From NCBI RefSeq assembly GCF_000812945.1, contig NZ_JSYM01000001.1, positions 434,001 through 498,000 of the forward strand: a DNA stretch of 64,000 nucleotides. Direction: 5' to 3'. Below the pieces are notes generated by a model. It did not search any database. It saw nothing but the letters and a program-made list of their open reading frames with translations, and had not been told where the DNA came from. Source of the DNA: Flavobacterium sp. AED. Its GTDB lineage: Bacteria > Bacteroidota > Bacteroidia > Flavobacteriales > Flavobacteriaceae. The position numbers and the translations under genes are program-made. How positions within the stretch are numbered: the stretch's first letter is position 1; each line of letters opens with the position of its first letter. Shown here piece by piece: positions 8,513-17,038 of the stretch.

Positions 8513-9280
8513 TTATTTTAAGAAATTGCGAACTTCATTAGCAATTTCTATCAACAAATTGTCTGAAACATTTGTGCTTAATTGTCTTGTATGAATTACC
8601 AATTTTGTTTTATCAGAATTATAATGTGTCCAAAATAATTGCTTTTCAACTCCACATTGTTTATCAAAACTCACATTGAAAATCTCTTCGATTTCATTAC
8701 CATTGATATAATTGCTACAAGCTAATATGACAACAGGAAAATTTTGAAAAAAATCACTTTCTTTGAAAAATTGTTTTCTATTTGGAATTCCGCTCTTGTC
8801 AGCATCTTTTGTGAATTTTGCGGGTGAACTATTCATCTCTGTCAAAAAGAAATTATTGTGAAAATCAATCTCTTTTTCTTTTATTGATGATAAATCGTTT
8901 AAAAATATTAAATCGTGTAGCTTTTGATATTTACTCCAAGTTTGACCTTCTCTCAATTCCTTAGGATGTAAACTTTTAAAAGGGAACAATGGATTTGAAG
9001 TCAAAGGAGAATTTTTTCCTCCAATCCAATTTGGTAAAGAATCTACATTAACTAAATTTTCTATATTTAAATTCCATTTAATAGCATTCTCCTTGAAATC
9101 TTGAAGCATTTCATTTTGAAATCTTACGTACAGTTCGTTTCCATTTGCTTTGTTTTCAATGTCTGTTGCTGTTTCTTTACCAACAATTAAAATTTTGCCA
9201 TTTGGATCACCTGTTCCAATATAGGTTTCTGTTTTTTTACATTCTTTTGCTTTTTTTACAAAAATTTCTGGATATTCCAT
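8513..9280 (-). CDS. Uracil-DNA-glycosylase-like protein
   Basis: This 255-residue protein has an N-terminal GTGDPNGKILIVGKET, resembling motif 1 of the UDG superfamily (GxGxxxxxILLVG). Near the C-terminus LVIHTRQLS occupies the place of the HPS-type motif 2. Catalytic residues of known UDG families are not clearly present, so activity on uracil is uncertain. It could be a DNA-base-processing or defence-associated member. It is the main gene of the small cassette bounded by inverted repeats at 8257-8271 and 9327-9341. Confidence 0.5.
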   Translation of the reverse strand: MEYPEIFVKKAKECKKTETYIGTGDPNGKILIVGKETATDIENKANGNELYVRFQNEMLQDFKENAIKWNLNIENLVNVDSLPNWIGGKNSPLTSNPLFPFKSLHPKELREGQTWSKYQKLHDLIFLNDLSSIKEKEIDFHNNFFLTEMNSSPAKFTKDADKSGIPNRKQFFKESDFFQNFPVVILACSNYINGNEIEEIFNVSFDKQCGVEKQLFWTHYNSDKTKLVIHTRQLSTNVSDNLLIEIANEVRNFLK

Positions 9281-9326
9281 TGGTTCAGACGTTTTGGTTT
9301 TTATAGTGATTTTATTGCGTTCCGGT

Positions 9327-9341
9327 CAACTTGCCCATAAC
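9327..9341 (-). repeat. 3' boundary of cassette 2 (15-bp inverted repeat, right copy)
   Basis: CAACTTGCCCATAAC is the reverse complement, with one mismatch in 15, of GTTATGGGCAGGTTG at 8257-8271. It lies 46 bases upstream of the UDG-like start. A short inverted repeat (TAGCGAC/GTCGCTA, about 9363-9399) follows and could be the remains of a second attC-like site. Confidence 0.6.
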
Positions 9342-9900
9342 TTGCTTATACTCGCTATAAAGTAGCGACTATACACTCAAAATTGGGTTGATTGTCGCTA
9401 TTGATTGTCCGTTTTGAACAAATATAGATATAAAGTTTTTATTACAAATAATCAAAAGGACTATTTATTTGGATACCCAACTGATATGTATCCCACATCG
9501 GCATAAAACAAAAAATGACACCTCCTAGCATCTTTCTATTCCTTCCTCCTACTCTTCCAACTATCATTTTTATTATAATCCCTCCTAAACTCAAAAACCT
9601 TCCATGTCTGCTAAAGACCTAAAAAACAAACTACAATAAATCCTATTACTCCTTACATCAACTATAGAACGCATCGAGAATTACTCTTTGATTATGAAAA
9701 TAAAATCATTTCGCCAATCACTTCTCACTATTCCCTGTCATCCTGAGCTTGTCGAAGGACACAACTCACTTTTCTCAAAAAAACACCTATTCAATTCCCG
9801 AATTGAACACTATACTTTTAGCTTCAAATAATTTATTTTGATAGGTTTGCAAAGGTTATTCCTTTTCTTCCTCCAGCAAATCACTTCAAATCATATAATT
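9342..9900. other. Gene-free stretch
   Basis: No credible gene is seen. It contains the TAGCGAC inverted repeat near 9363-9399 and, at about 9738-9760, a copy of the dispersed 'GTCATCCTGAGC...TCGAAGGAC' intergenic element common in flavobacterial genomes. A frame opening at 9838 leads into the next gene, but an ATG at 9901 is the better start. Confidence 0.5.
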
Positions 9901-10689
9901 ATGTCAGACCAATTTAATCAGGTCCGGATTAAACGTATTTACCAAATGCTGTTTGAAATGGCAAGTGGAAATATGACCATCCGCATCCAGGATAATAGCA
10001 ATGATGAATTAAAAAGTATTGCTGTCGCATTAAATAAAATTGCGGAAGATCTCCAAAAAATAAATCTGGCATCAGGCTATATCAGTGCTTACTATCTGTA
10101 CCAAAATCTAATTCAATTAACATTTGTATTGAATAATGATTTTATTTTACTGAGTTTTAATAATGAGGTGCCACTCACTCTTAAATATAAACCGGATACA
10201 ATTGTCAATACCGATTTTGGAAAATTGATCGCTCAGCAATCGAAAGATCTTTGGAACGGCATTCTTGTTGAATTAGATAAAAACCCCCATTACAACACTA
10301 CTTTGCAATTAATTTTAATTACTGGTGATAATCACCTGCTACAGTCATTTTGCACAGTATCTCGATTACTATATAGCGATGAAATAGTTGTAAGTTCAGT
10401 ATCAACCATACTTCAAGAGATGCTTGACATTAACGACCGTCTCTCTGGTTCAAAAATTATAGCACGATATCGTGACAAAGGAACCGTTGACTATACCAGT
10501 CATTTAAAGATTGACCATATTATAGAATTACTCAAAAACGAAAACAAGTACCGCAATTACACCAACAAGGCATTGGGTGAAGAATCCGGTTTCGGTTCCA
10601 CCCAAATCTTTACACGGGCATTCAATAACCGAACAGGCCTCTCTCCCACCTACTTCATCAGTAAATTAAGAAGTCAACAACATTCATAA
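9901..10689 (+). CDS. AraC-type regulator with HAMP-like N-terminus
   Basis: This 262-residue protein starts MSDQFNQVRIKRI. Residues about 8-50 (MFEMASGNMTIRIQD...LKSIAVALNKIAEDL) resemble a HAMP linker without membrane segments. The middle (50-190) may be a PAS-like sensory region. The C-terminal third holds an AraC-family HTH (NKALGEESGFGSTQIFTRAFNNRTGLSPTYFISKLR), with only the second HTH clearly conserved. A cytosolic transcription factor is likely. Its target is unknown; it stands alone between gene-free stretches. Confidence 0.65.
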   Translation: MSDQFNQVRIKRIYQMLFEMASGNMTIRIQDNSNDELKSIAVALNKIAEDLQKINLASGYISAYYLYQNLIQLTFVLNNDFILLSFNNEVPLTLKYKPDTIVNTDFGKLIAQQSKDLWNGILVELDKNPHYNTTLQLILITGDNHLLQSFCTVSRLLYSDEIVVSSVSTILQEMLDINDRLSGSKIIARYRDKGTVDYTSHLKIDHIIELLKNENKYRNYTNKALGEESGFGSTQIFTRAFNNRTGLSPTYFISKLRSQQHS

Positions 10690-10740
10690 ATAATAACAAG
10701 ACATCATCTGAGACACCCCTACAGTTACCATATCACAAAA

Positions 10741-10932
10741 TCAATCTAATTTCCGACTTCAAGCCGCCCTTATGGTTGCCATACCAAAAAATCACGGTAA
10801 GAATTTAAGCATTGGCTGAAGGGAGTGTCCCCCGAGTCGAGTGTGAAACACGAGCGGCTGGGGTCGCGATAGGAAAATTTGTCCGATGATTTTTGGTATA
10901 AAAATATTGAGGCTTGATTTTTTGTTTCTTTT
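10741..10932 (+). repeat. Long direct repeat, copy 1
   Basis: About 192 bp, more than 90% identical by eye to 11132-11322 and in the same orientation. The core contains AATCACGGTAAGAATTTAAG and GAGTCGAGTGTGAAACACGAG. It ends with TTTTTTGTTTCTTTT. A third partial and more diverged copy lies between, at about 11010-11090. This family looks like a dispersed flavobacterial intergenic repeat; no coding capacity is convincing. Confidence 0.85.
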
Positions 10933-11131
10933 GTATCAAGACAAAAGAAAAGATTCTTTTCATCTACAAACCAAAAAAGTCAATAGTAACAATAAACTTA
11001 AAACCACATCCTATAGCCTCCCTTATAGTTCCCATTCAAAAAATCACGGCAAGATTTTCAGCATTGGTAACAGGAGTGATCCGGAACCGACTGCGTACGA
11101 AAACTGTTTTACAATCTAAAACGAAGCAAAA

Positions 11132-11322
11132 TCAAACTAAGTTCCGACTTCAAGCCGTCCTTATCTTTTTATACCAAAAAATCACGGTAAGAATTTAAGC
11201 GTTGGCTGAAGGGAGTGACCCCCGAGTCGAGTGTGAAACACGAGCGGCTGGGGTCGCGACAGGAAAATTTGTCCGATGATTTTTGGGATAAAAATATTCA
11301 GGCTTGATTTTTTGTTTCTTTT
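11132..11322 (+). repeat. Long direct repeat, copy 2
   Basis: Second copy of the repeat at 10741-10932. Most differences lie near the left part (TTATGGTTGCC versus TTATCTTTTT). Together with the partial middle copy this fills the gene-free stretch 10690-11524, upstream of the excisionase-like gene. It may be an iteron-like or recombination-prone region. Confidence 0.85.
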
Positions 11323-11524
11323 GAAATCAGAGATTCACGAACTCCAATAAATTATTAACTCGTGAGTAATCAAGACAAAAGAAAAAATTTAATAAAAAGA
11401 AGTCAATAACCACAACCAATTCAAAATAAAAACCCATTTTTTCTTTCACAACTTGTGAACCACTTGTGATATAAAAACAACCAATCCCACCAATTTTGCA
11501 CCATAACAATATAAAACGAAAGTT

Positions 11525-11812
11525 ATGGCAATCGAAATCCTCACTAAAGCAGACCTCTGTGAATTCCGTAAATCTCTTTTAGAAGATATTACAAAAATAC
11601 TTAAAGGCACAAACGAGCAATCCAAAAAATGGCTAAAATCAACAGAAGTCAGGAAATTACTCAACATTTCTCCCGGAACACTGCAAAACCTCCGTGTCAA
11701 CGGCACACTCACATACACCAAAATCGGTGGTATTATGTATTACGACCAAACTGATATTGAAAAACTTTTAAACGGAAATAAAGTGAATGCCCTTCCTACC
11801 CTTTTCAAGTAA
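11525..11812 (+). CDS. Excisionase-like helix-turn-helix protein
   Basis: This 95-residue protein has the MerR/HTH_17 type of winged helix used by Bacteroidetes excisionases. The sequence KKWLKSTEVRKLLNISPGTLQNLRVNGTLTYTKIGGIMYYDQTDIEKLL is the 'select-helix, then Y/K-IGG-wing' pattern. It would bind element DNA to favour excision or regulate the neighbouring replication genes. It is the first gene of the plasmid-like module (11525-13414). Confidence 0.8.
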   Translation: MAIEILTKADLCEFRKSLLEDITKILKGTNEQSKKWLKSTEVRKLLNISPGTLQNLRVNGTLTYTKIGGIMYYDQTDIEKLLNGNKVNALPTLFK

Positions 11813-11890
11813 AGTCATTGCTAGGAACGAAGCAATCTAATTATGATTCCCCGTCATCTCGAGCGCAGTCGAGAGACACTTTTCACCACT
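11813..11890 (+). repeat. Dispersed REP-like intergenic elements
   Basis: AAAGTCATTGCTAGGAACGA directly after the stop codon, and CGTCATCTCGAGCGCAGTCG at about 11852, resemble the widely dispersed 'GTCATTGCGAGG' and 'GTCAT...GAGCG.AGTCGA' palindromic elements. A second copy lies at 13415-13462. They separate the excisionase-like gene from the next start at 11908. Confidence 0.5.
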
Positions 11891-11907
11891 CACTTTTCAC
11901 TAAAAAA

Positions 11908-12771
11908 ATGAACTACATCAAACACCTCACCGGTTTTTTCAATAAAATCAATTATGAAACCAACCTAAATCCGACGCATATTTCACTCTATTTGGCACTT
12001 TTCCAATGTTGGAACGTAAACCGGTTCAAGAATCCAACAGGCATTTCTCGGGAAGAAATTATGAAAGCCAGCAAGATCAATTCTAAAGCAACGTATCATA
12101 AATGCATGAAAGAGTTAGAACTTTTGGGGTTTATGATATACAACCCAACATTCAATCCCCACTCCTGCTCTAACATAATCATGATCAATTTCTCTGAAGA
12201 AGTAAAAATTTCTTCAAAAACACCACAACCAACCCATTCAAGAAATGAACCCGTTTACAATTTTAGTAAATCAAAAAATGAACAAGTCATTGAACAGGTA
12301 AATGAACAGGTCTATATATATAATAAAAAACAAACAGTTAAAAATAATTTAAACAATACAAAAATAGATATAGAAAAAATTTCAAGAGATGTACCAGTTC
12401 AAAATTTGAATCCATTAATAACTCCAAAAGAAAAAATAATAAAAGAAAAAAGTTCCGCAAAAAACGAAAAATCAATTGAACTCGATTTATTTTTTGAAAC
12501 CACAGTACCTACACTCGAAATGATACTGGAATACTTCTCTTTCAAGGAAAGTTCTCAAATAGAAGCCAATAAGTTTTTCAATTACTACTCTAGCATCGGT
12601 TGGTTAATAGGCGGAAAAACAAAAATGAAAGATTGGAAAGCAGCAGCTAGAAACTGGATGCTCAACACAGTCAAGTTTGCTGCTAACACCCCAAAATCCG
12701 ATTACAATTCCCAACCAAAACCGATGCACCTGCACACGGCAACTCAAAAAAACTATGACGAACCATTGTAA
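11908..12771 (+). CDS. Replication/regulator-like protein of the island
   Basis: This 287-residue protein starts at ATG 11908 (MNYIKHLTGFFNK); the frame stays open upstream through a repeat element, which is unlikely to be coding. Residues about 20-100 form a winged-helix domain (HISLYLALFQCWNVNRF...REEIMKASKINSKATYHKCMKELELLGF), as in DnaD-like initiators and primosomal regulators. A low-complexity Lys/Asn linker follows, then a C-terminal helical domain (FFNYYSSIGWLIGGKTKMKDWKAAARNWM) typical of DnaD/DnaB-type C-domains. It overlaps the DnaC-like gene by 17 bases, which suggests joint action in element replication. Confidence 0.65.
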   Translation: MNYIKHLTGFFNKINYETNLNPTHISLYLALFQCWNVNRFKNPTGISREEIMKASKINSKATYHKCMKELELLGFMIYNPTFNPHSCSNIIMINFSEEVKISSKTPQPTHSRNEPVYNFSKSKNEQVIEQVNEQVYIYNKKQTVKNNLNNTKIDIEKISRDVPVQNLNPLITPKEKIIKEKSSAKNEKSIELDLFFETTVPTLEMILEYFSFKESSQIEANKFFNYYSSIGWLIGGKTKMKDWKAAARNWMLNTVKFAANTPKSDYNSQPKPMHLHTATQKNYDEPL

Positions 12772-13414
12772 ATCCGTCCGTGAAACCTTCGTGGTCTACA
12801 AAGGTTTCAAAGTATATAATTTCCAAAAATGCTTGGAATATTTAGAAAACCAAGGAAAAACAACCTATGGAAGATCGTTTCATATCAGCGAAATGGATCA
12901 CCCTACCATCTACAAATTGTTGATTTATATGATAAAAGATGAGAAATCAGCTATGAACCAAAATATTGACTTATCAAAAGGCATTTTAGTATCAGGTTCT
13001 ATTGGTTGCGGAAAAACATCCCTAATGAACTTAGTGCGACCTTTTGCTTATCATTCATCCGAGTACAAAATCAAAACATGTAGGGAAGTCTCGTTTGAAT
13101 TTGCTAAAAATGGATTTGAGGCCATCAACTGCTACACGCTAAAACAAGCCAGTCAATCGAAACTAACCGGTTATTGCTTTGACGATTTGGGTGCCGAACA
13201 GCAAATAAAACACTTCGGAAATGATTGTAACGTCATGGCTGAGGTACTTATCAGCCGGTACGAACAATTTGTCGAAAACAAATCTGTCACGCACATTACC
13301 ACCAACCTTTCCGCCTCCGAAATCGAAAACAACTACGGCAACCGCCTCCGTTCCAGAATGCGACAAATGTTCAATTTGATAACATTTGATAGTAGAACAA
13401 AAGACAAACGATAA
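12755..13414 (+). CDS. DnaC-like AAA+ ATPase
   Basis: This 219-residue protein starts at ATG 12755 inside the end of the preceding gene. The Walker A motif is GSIGCGKTSLMN (about 85-96), Walker B is YCFDDLGAEQ (about 141-150), a sensor-type THITTNLS follows, and an arginine-finger region RLRSRMRQMFN comes near the end. This is the helicase-loader/IstB-like ATPase family. With the upstream DnaD-like protein it could load the host replicative helicase on the excised element. Confidence 0.8.
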   Translation: MTNHCKSVRETFVVYKGFKVYNFQKCLEYLENQGKTTYGRSFHISEMDHPTIYKLLIYMIKDEKSAMNQNIDLSKGILVSGSIGCGKTSLMNLVRPFAYHSSEYKIKTCREVSFEFAKNGFEAINCYTLKQASQSKLTGYCFDDLGAEQQIKHFGNDCNVMAEVLISRYEQFVENKSVTHITTNLSASEIENNYGNRLRSRMRQMFNLITFDSRTKDKR

Positions 13415-13462
13415 AGTCATTGCGAGGATCTTCGAGACACGAAGCAAACCAATCTCATCACT
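13415..13462 (+). repeat. REP-like intergenic element
   Basis: AAAGTCATTGCGAGGATCTT is followed by GAGACACGAAGCAAACCAAT. This is the same dispersed element type as at 11813, again placed directly after a stop codon. Confidence 0.5.
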
Positions 13463-13529
13463 TTGAGTAAAAATTCTATCGAAAGCAACTTTAACCTTTT
13501 CAAACCTTAAACTTTAAACTTTCCTCACC

Positions 13530-14201
13530 ATGAAAAAAATCAACACCTTCTGGAACTGGTTCCAGGACAACAATCAAACCATCAAAAACCTCATCAACGA
13601 AACCCCTACAAACCAAAAACACATAAGCTTTTGGATAAACAAAAACCTGAGTTACTATTGCAAAGAGATTGAATTTATGATTGTCTTTCCAAAAAATGGA
13701 AATACAAAATCCGAACTCATAATAACTGCCAACGGAAACCCGGAATACTTTAACCAGGTAATTGATTTAGTCGACAATGCGCCACAATTAAAGAATTGGA
13801 AATTCACCGCTTTCATCCAACCAACCGAGAGAATTGATGAAATTATAAATGGTCTTGACGATCCATATATCTTTCATGAGATTACATTAAAAGCCAGCGA
13901 ACTCACTTTTTTACCTCTTGAGTATCATGAAAAATCAAATAAGTTCGACATTGTAGTTTTTTTAAAAAACTATAATTTGTATTGCGATACAAAGACGCTT
14001 CATCAAGCAATTTTCATCATCATGCAAGACATTGTGGGAGAAAAGTCGCTATACCAAAACATCAATTTTGTTCAACTGGCACAAATACCGGAAAACAAGG
14101 AGGGATTGATTCAATTGTACGATTTTCAATTATTTCTAGACAATCTAAACGGTGTGGAATTAAATAATTATTTTCTCAAAATGTGGAAAACCGTAAAATG
14201 A
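13530..14201 (+). CDS. Uncharacterised protein (223 aa)
   Basis: Not recognised. It is a soluble mixed alpha/beta protein starting MKKINTFWNWFQDNNQTIKNLINE. It has regular hydrophobic strands (EIEFMIVFPKNG, KSELIITANGN, KFDIVVFLKNYN) and an acidic C-terminus, with no signal peptide, membrane segment or catalytic motif. It lies between the replication module and the defence operon and is separated from the latter by about 130 bases holding a promoter. Confidence 0.7.
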   Translation: MKKINTFWNWFQDNNQTIKNLINETPTNQKHISFWINKNLSYYCKEIEFMIVFPKNGNTKSELIITANGNPEYFNQVIDLVDNAPQLKNWKFTAFIQPTERIDEIINGLDDPYIFHEITLKASELTFLPLEYHEKSNKFDIVVFLKNYNLYCDTKTLHQAIFIIMQDIVGEKSLYQNINFVQLAQIPENKEGLIQLYDFQLFLDNLNGVELNNYFLKMWKTVK

Positions 14202-14283
14202 ACTAAAAAACAAAGTCTATTTTCGTCCATAAAAATTATTTAAAATTTGTTCAATATATTGCACTAAATAACATTGTATTAAT

Positions 14284-14291
14284 TATATTTG
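14284..14291 (+). promoter_or_regulatory. Candidate -7 element of the defence operon
   Basis: TATATTTG matches the Bacteroidetes -7 consensus TAnnTTTG, 41 bases before the ATG at 14333. A TTG at about 14259-14261 could serve as a loosely spaced -33 element. No other good promoter is visible before the run of co-directional genes to 28411. Confidence 0.5.
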
Positions 14292-14332
14292 TTATATGCT
14301 TAATAAGCAAGTCTAATTATAAAGGATTAATT

Positions 14333-14734
14333 ATGAAGTCAATTAAAAAAGGAAATATTGTTAAATTCCATACACCGTTACCAGAAGAAAATCCAAATCA
14401 GTTATATGTAGTTTTGGAAGTTATTGAAGATAACGAAAGACCTAGAGCTGATATACAAGCATTAAATACGGCACTTTCTTTTCCTCCAATCAATACTGTG
14501 CGCCTTAGTGATTTAGAAGAGGTAGAAGTCGACACTAATTACTTAATTGGACATAAAGTAACAATCAATAAATCCGACTATTCGCAAGTAGAAGGAAGAG
14601 TGATCAAAGTTAGTGAACAAAAAATAGAAGTTAATCTTTCTAATGGAGTTAATGGAGTAGAAACAAATGTTTGGCTTACGGTTGTTGATGATAACGGAGT
14701 GCAACATTTAGGAACCTTATTCGTAAATCCTTAG
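14333..14734 (+). CDS. Uncharacterised small beta-rich protein (133 aa)
   Basis: Not recognised by name. Two halves look like small SH3/KOW-type barrels: KKGNIVKFHTPLPEENPNQLYVVLEVIED, and LIGHKVTINKSDYSQVEGRVIKVSEQKIEVNLSNG. Proteins of this sort are common passengers in Bacteroidetes mobile elements. It is the first gene after the candidate operon promoter, but the 39-base gap to the next gene leaves operon membership open. Confidence 0.6.
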   Translation: MKSIKKGNIVKFHTPLPEENPNQLYVVLEVIEDNERPRADIQALNTALSFPPINTVRLSDLEEVEVDTNYLIGHKVTINKSDYSQVEGRVIKVSEQKIEVNLSNGVNGVETNVWLTVVDDNGVQHLGTLFVNP

Positions 14735-14773
14735 TAAATAATTTAATGCTTAACTAAATAAACCGGAATTATC

Positions 14774-15016
14774 ATGAATACATTCATAAATGAAGAAGAA
14801 AAACTAAAGCATCCATACTATAAACTAATGGAACTTAGAGGTGATGTGTTAGAAAGCGAGTTAAATACTTGGTCCAGATTAGATTTAATAGAATGGCTAT
14901 GCTGGAATGACCGAAATGGAGTATATAGAGATGAACAGTCTTTACAGGAATTTGATAACATTTTGAGTAAAGAAGAAGCAATTGAAATTATTACAAGACA
15001 AATTACAGAAGCATAA
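14774..15016 (+). CDS. Uncharacterised acidic protein (80 aa)
   Basis: Not recognised. It is small, acidic and helical (LNTWSRLDLIEWLCWNDRNGVYRDEQSLQEF...EEAIEIITRQI). Its stop is 3 bases before the ATG of the XRE regulator, so it is probably co-transcribed with the methylase operon. Its size and position would also suit an anti-restriction or antitoxin-like accessory, but nothing in the sequence proves that. Confidence 0.6.
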   Translation: MNTFINEEEKLKHPYYKLMELRGDVLESELNTWSRLDLIEWLCWNDRNGVYRDEQSLQEFDNILSKEEAIEIITRQITEA

Positions 15017-15019
15017 TAA

Positions 15020-15292
15020 ATGAGTAATACAAAATCTCAAATTACAGATTTAAAAATGGAGAATTATCTTCATGATTGTCGTTTGAAAATGGGTGAAAAC
15101 ATTCGTGAAATCAGAGAAAAGAGAGGTTACAGTCAAGATGAATTAGCAGCGATAATGGAAGTAAATCGTTCTACTATCTCTAAAATTGAAAACGGAAAAT
15201 TTAGTTTTAGCATAGATTATCTTTCCAAGTTTTCATGGTTTTTAGATTTCGATCTTTCAGTAGTTGATAATAAAGATATAAAATTAAAATAA
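15020..15292 (+). CDS. XRE-family regulator (controller-like)
   Basis: This 90-residue protein contains a Cro/C1-type HTH: MGENIREIREKRGYSQDELA, then IMEVNRSTISKIENGKFSFS. It is placed 3 bases before a DNA methyltransferase gene, the usual position of a C protein that times expression in restriction-modification loci. It probably regulates this operon. Confidence 0.8.
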   Translation: MSNTKSQITDLKMENYLHDCRLKMGENIREIREKRGYSQDELAAIMEVNRSTISKIENGKFSFSIDYLSKFSWFLDFDLSVVDNKDIKLK

Positions 15293-15295
15293 ATA

Positions 15296-16525
15296 ATGGC
15301 ATTAAATTATATTGATTTATTTGCAGGTGCAGGTGGGTTGTCAGAAGGATTTAAAAGAGCTGGATTTAATCCAATAGCTCATGTTGAGATGAACAGTCAC
15401 GCTTGTAATACCATAAAAACAAGAATGGCCTATTATCATTTGAAAGATAATAATCAGGAAAATATTTACCTAGAATATTTAAAACAAAATATTGATCAAA
15501 AACAATTTTGGGAAAGTGTTCCAAATGAAGTTTTAAATACAGTTATCAATACTGAGATTTCAGATGATACTATTAAAGAAATTTTCAATAAAATTGATTC
15601 TCATAAGGATAGTAAAAATGTCGATTTAATTATTGGGGGGCCTCCATGTCAAGCTTACTCTATAGTTGGAAGAGCCAGAGATCCAAAAGGCATGGCTGAT
15701 GATCCAAGAAATCATTTATACCTTCATTATGTTAAGTTTCTTAAAAAATATAAGCCGAAAATGTTTGTATTTGAAAATGTTCCCGGAATTTTATCCGCAA
15801 AGAATGGAGAATTCCTAGAGAAAATAAAGGAAGCCATTGATGAGGCGGGCTACATAGTAGAACACAAAACATTGACTTCAAAAGATTTTGGTGTACTTCA
15901 AAATCGTAGAAGAGTAATTTTAATTGGTTGGAAAAAAAATAAAAATTTAAAGTACCCAACATTTGAAAATTTTCCTATGCAGGGAGAAATCATGAAAGAT
16001 TTATTTTATGATTTACCAAAATTAAAGCCAGGAGAAGAAAAAGTACCAGCCAGTTATACCAAACCAATTAATGAGTACTTAAACCTTTCTAAAATCAGAA
16101 ATGGAATTGATTTTACAACCCAACATGTAGCTCGGAATCATAATGAACGAGATTTAGAAATATACCGAACAGCTATTGATTTATGGGTAAATAAAGGGAA
16201 AAGATTGAGTTATGCTGATTTACCTTCAGAACTAAAGACACATAAAAACGAAACTGCTTTTTTAAACAGATTTCAGGTTGTTGATCCAAAAGGTGTTTGT
16301 CATACTGTTGTGGCTCACATCTGTGCGGACGGACATTATTACATCTATCCAGATTTAAAACAAGTACGTTCAATTTCAGTTCGTGAAGCTGCCAGAATTC
16401 AATCATTTCCAGATGATTTCTTTTTTGAAGGTGGAAGAACTGCAGCGTTTAAACAAATAGGTAATGCCGTACCACCACTAATGGCAGAAGGAATTGCTAA
16501 TAAAATAAAAGAAATGATTAAATGA
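15296..16525 (+). CDS. dcm: C5-cytosine DNA methyltransferase
   Basis: This 409-residue enzyme transfers a methyl group from SAM to cytosine C5. All main motifs are present: I DLFAGAGGLSEGF, IV GGPPCQAYS with catalytic Cys118, VI ENVPGILS, VIII QNRRRVILIGW, IX in the ARIQSFPDDF region and X GNAVPPLMAEGIA. The segment between motifs I and IV is long (about 75 residues) and that between VIII and IX holds the recognition domain. Pairing with Vsr at the operon end supports a 5mC product, since Vsr-type enzymes act at T:G mismatches from 5mC deamination. The stop overlaps the next start (ATGA). Confidence 0.95.
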   Translation: MALNYIDLFAGAGGLSEGFKRAGFNPIAHVEMNSHACNTIKTRMAYYHLKDNNQENIYLEYLKQNIDQKQFWESVPNEVLNTVINTEISDDTIKEIFNKIDSHKDSKNVDLIIGGPPCQAYSIVGRARDPKGMADDPRNHLYLHYVKFLKKYKPKMFVFENVPGILSAKNGEFLEKIKEAIDEAGYIVEHKTLTSKDFGVLQNRRRVILIGWKKNKNLKYPTFENFPMQGEIMKDLFYDLPKLKPGEEKVPASYTKPINEYLNLSKIRNGIDFTTQHVARNHNERDLEIYRTAIDLWVNKGKRLSYADLPSELKTHKNETAFLNRFQVVDPKGVCHTVVAHICADGHYYIYPDLKQVRSISVREAARIQSFPDDFFFEGGRTAAFKQIGNAVPPLMAEGIANKIKEMIK

Positions 16526-17028
16526 TAAATTGGCAATATTATCCAAAGAGAAAAGAAATACCAAATCATTTGAAAGATGTAGTTGATATTTTTGTTTTAA
16601 AACAAAGTGTCATTTCTTCCCATGATTTTACATTAAATAGTAATGAAGTTTTAGAAAATGTTTCATTAAATCTTTTAGAATTAAATTATCAAGTTGAAGT
16701 TTCAAAAAAAGCAATTGATAAAATAAAGGTACCTGTGCTTTTTGGAATGAATGGAAAGCTGGAAAAATATTTTGATGCGGATGCCTATAATGAAGACTTA
16801 AAAACAGTTATTGAAGTTGAAGCAGGTAGAGCAGTAACAAACTATCAATTTCTAAAAGATTTATTTCAGGCTTGTATGATGCATGAAGTAGATTTTTTAG
16901 TTATTGCGGTCCGAAATACATATCGAACAAACAAAGATTTTCAAAGTGTTATAACCTTTTTTGATACATTACAAGCGTCAGGTAGATTAATTCTACCATT
17001 AAAAGGAATATTAATAATTGGTTATTAA
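16522..17028 (+). CDS. PD-(D/E)XK-like nuclease, candidate restriction enzyme
   Basis: This 168-residue protein overlaps the methylase stop by 4 bases. A helix-rich N-terminus (about 1-75) precedes FDADAYNEDLKTVIEVEAGRAV, where an Asp, a hydrophobic beta strand and E-x-E stand in place of D...(D/E)xK. BglII/BstYI-type enzymes show such substitutions of the Lys. The later strands FLVIAVRNTYR and GILIIGY fit the fold core. It is the likely endonuclease cognate to the methylase; the specificity is not inferable. Confidence 0.6.
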   Translation: MINWQYYPKRKEIPNHLKDVVDIFVLKQSVISSHDFTLNSNEVLENVSLNLLELNYQVEVSKKAIDKIKVPVLFGMNGKLEKYFDADAYNEDLKTVIEVEAGRAVTNYQFLKDLFQACMMHEVDFLVIAVRNTYRTNKDFQSVITFFDTLQASGRLILPLKGILIIGY

Positions 17029-17038
17029 AATATAAAAA

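Noticed and set aside
9838..9900. Upstream start for the AraC-like gene (extra 21 residues)
   Set aside because: The added residues are hydrophobic and unlike the family; the ATG at 9901 begins a plausible soluble protein.
11818..11907. Upstream extension of the replication-like gene
   Set aside because: These 30 codons read through REP-like repeat sequence; the ATG at 11908 begins the recognisable domain.
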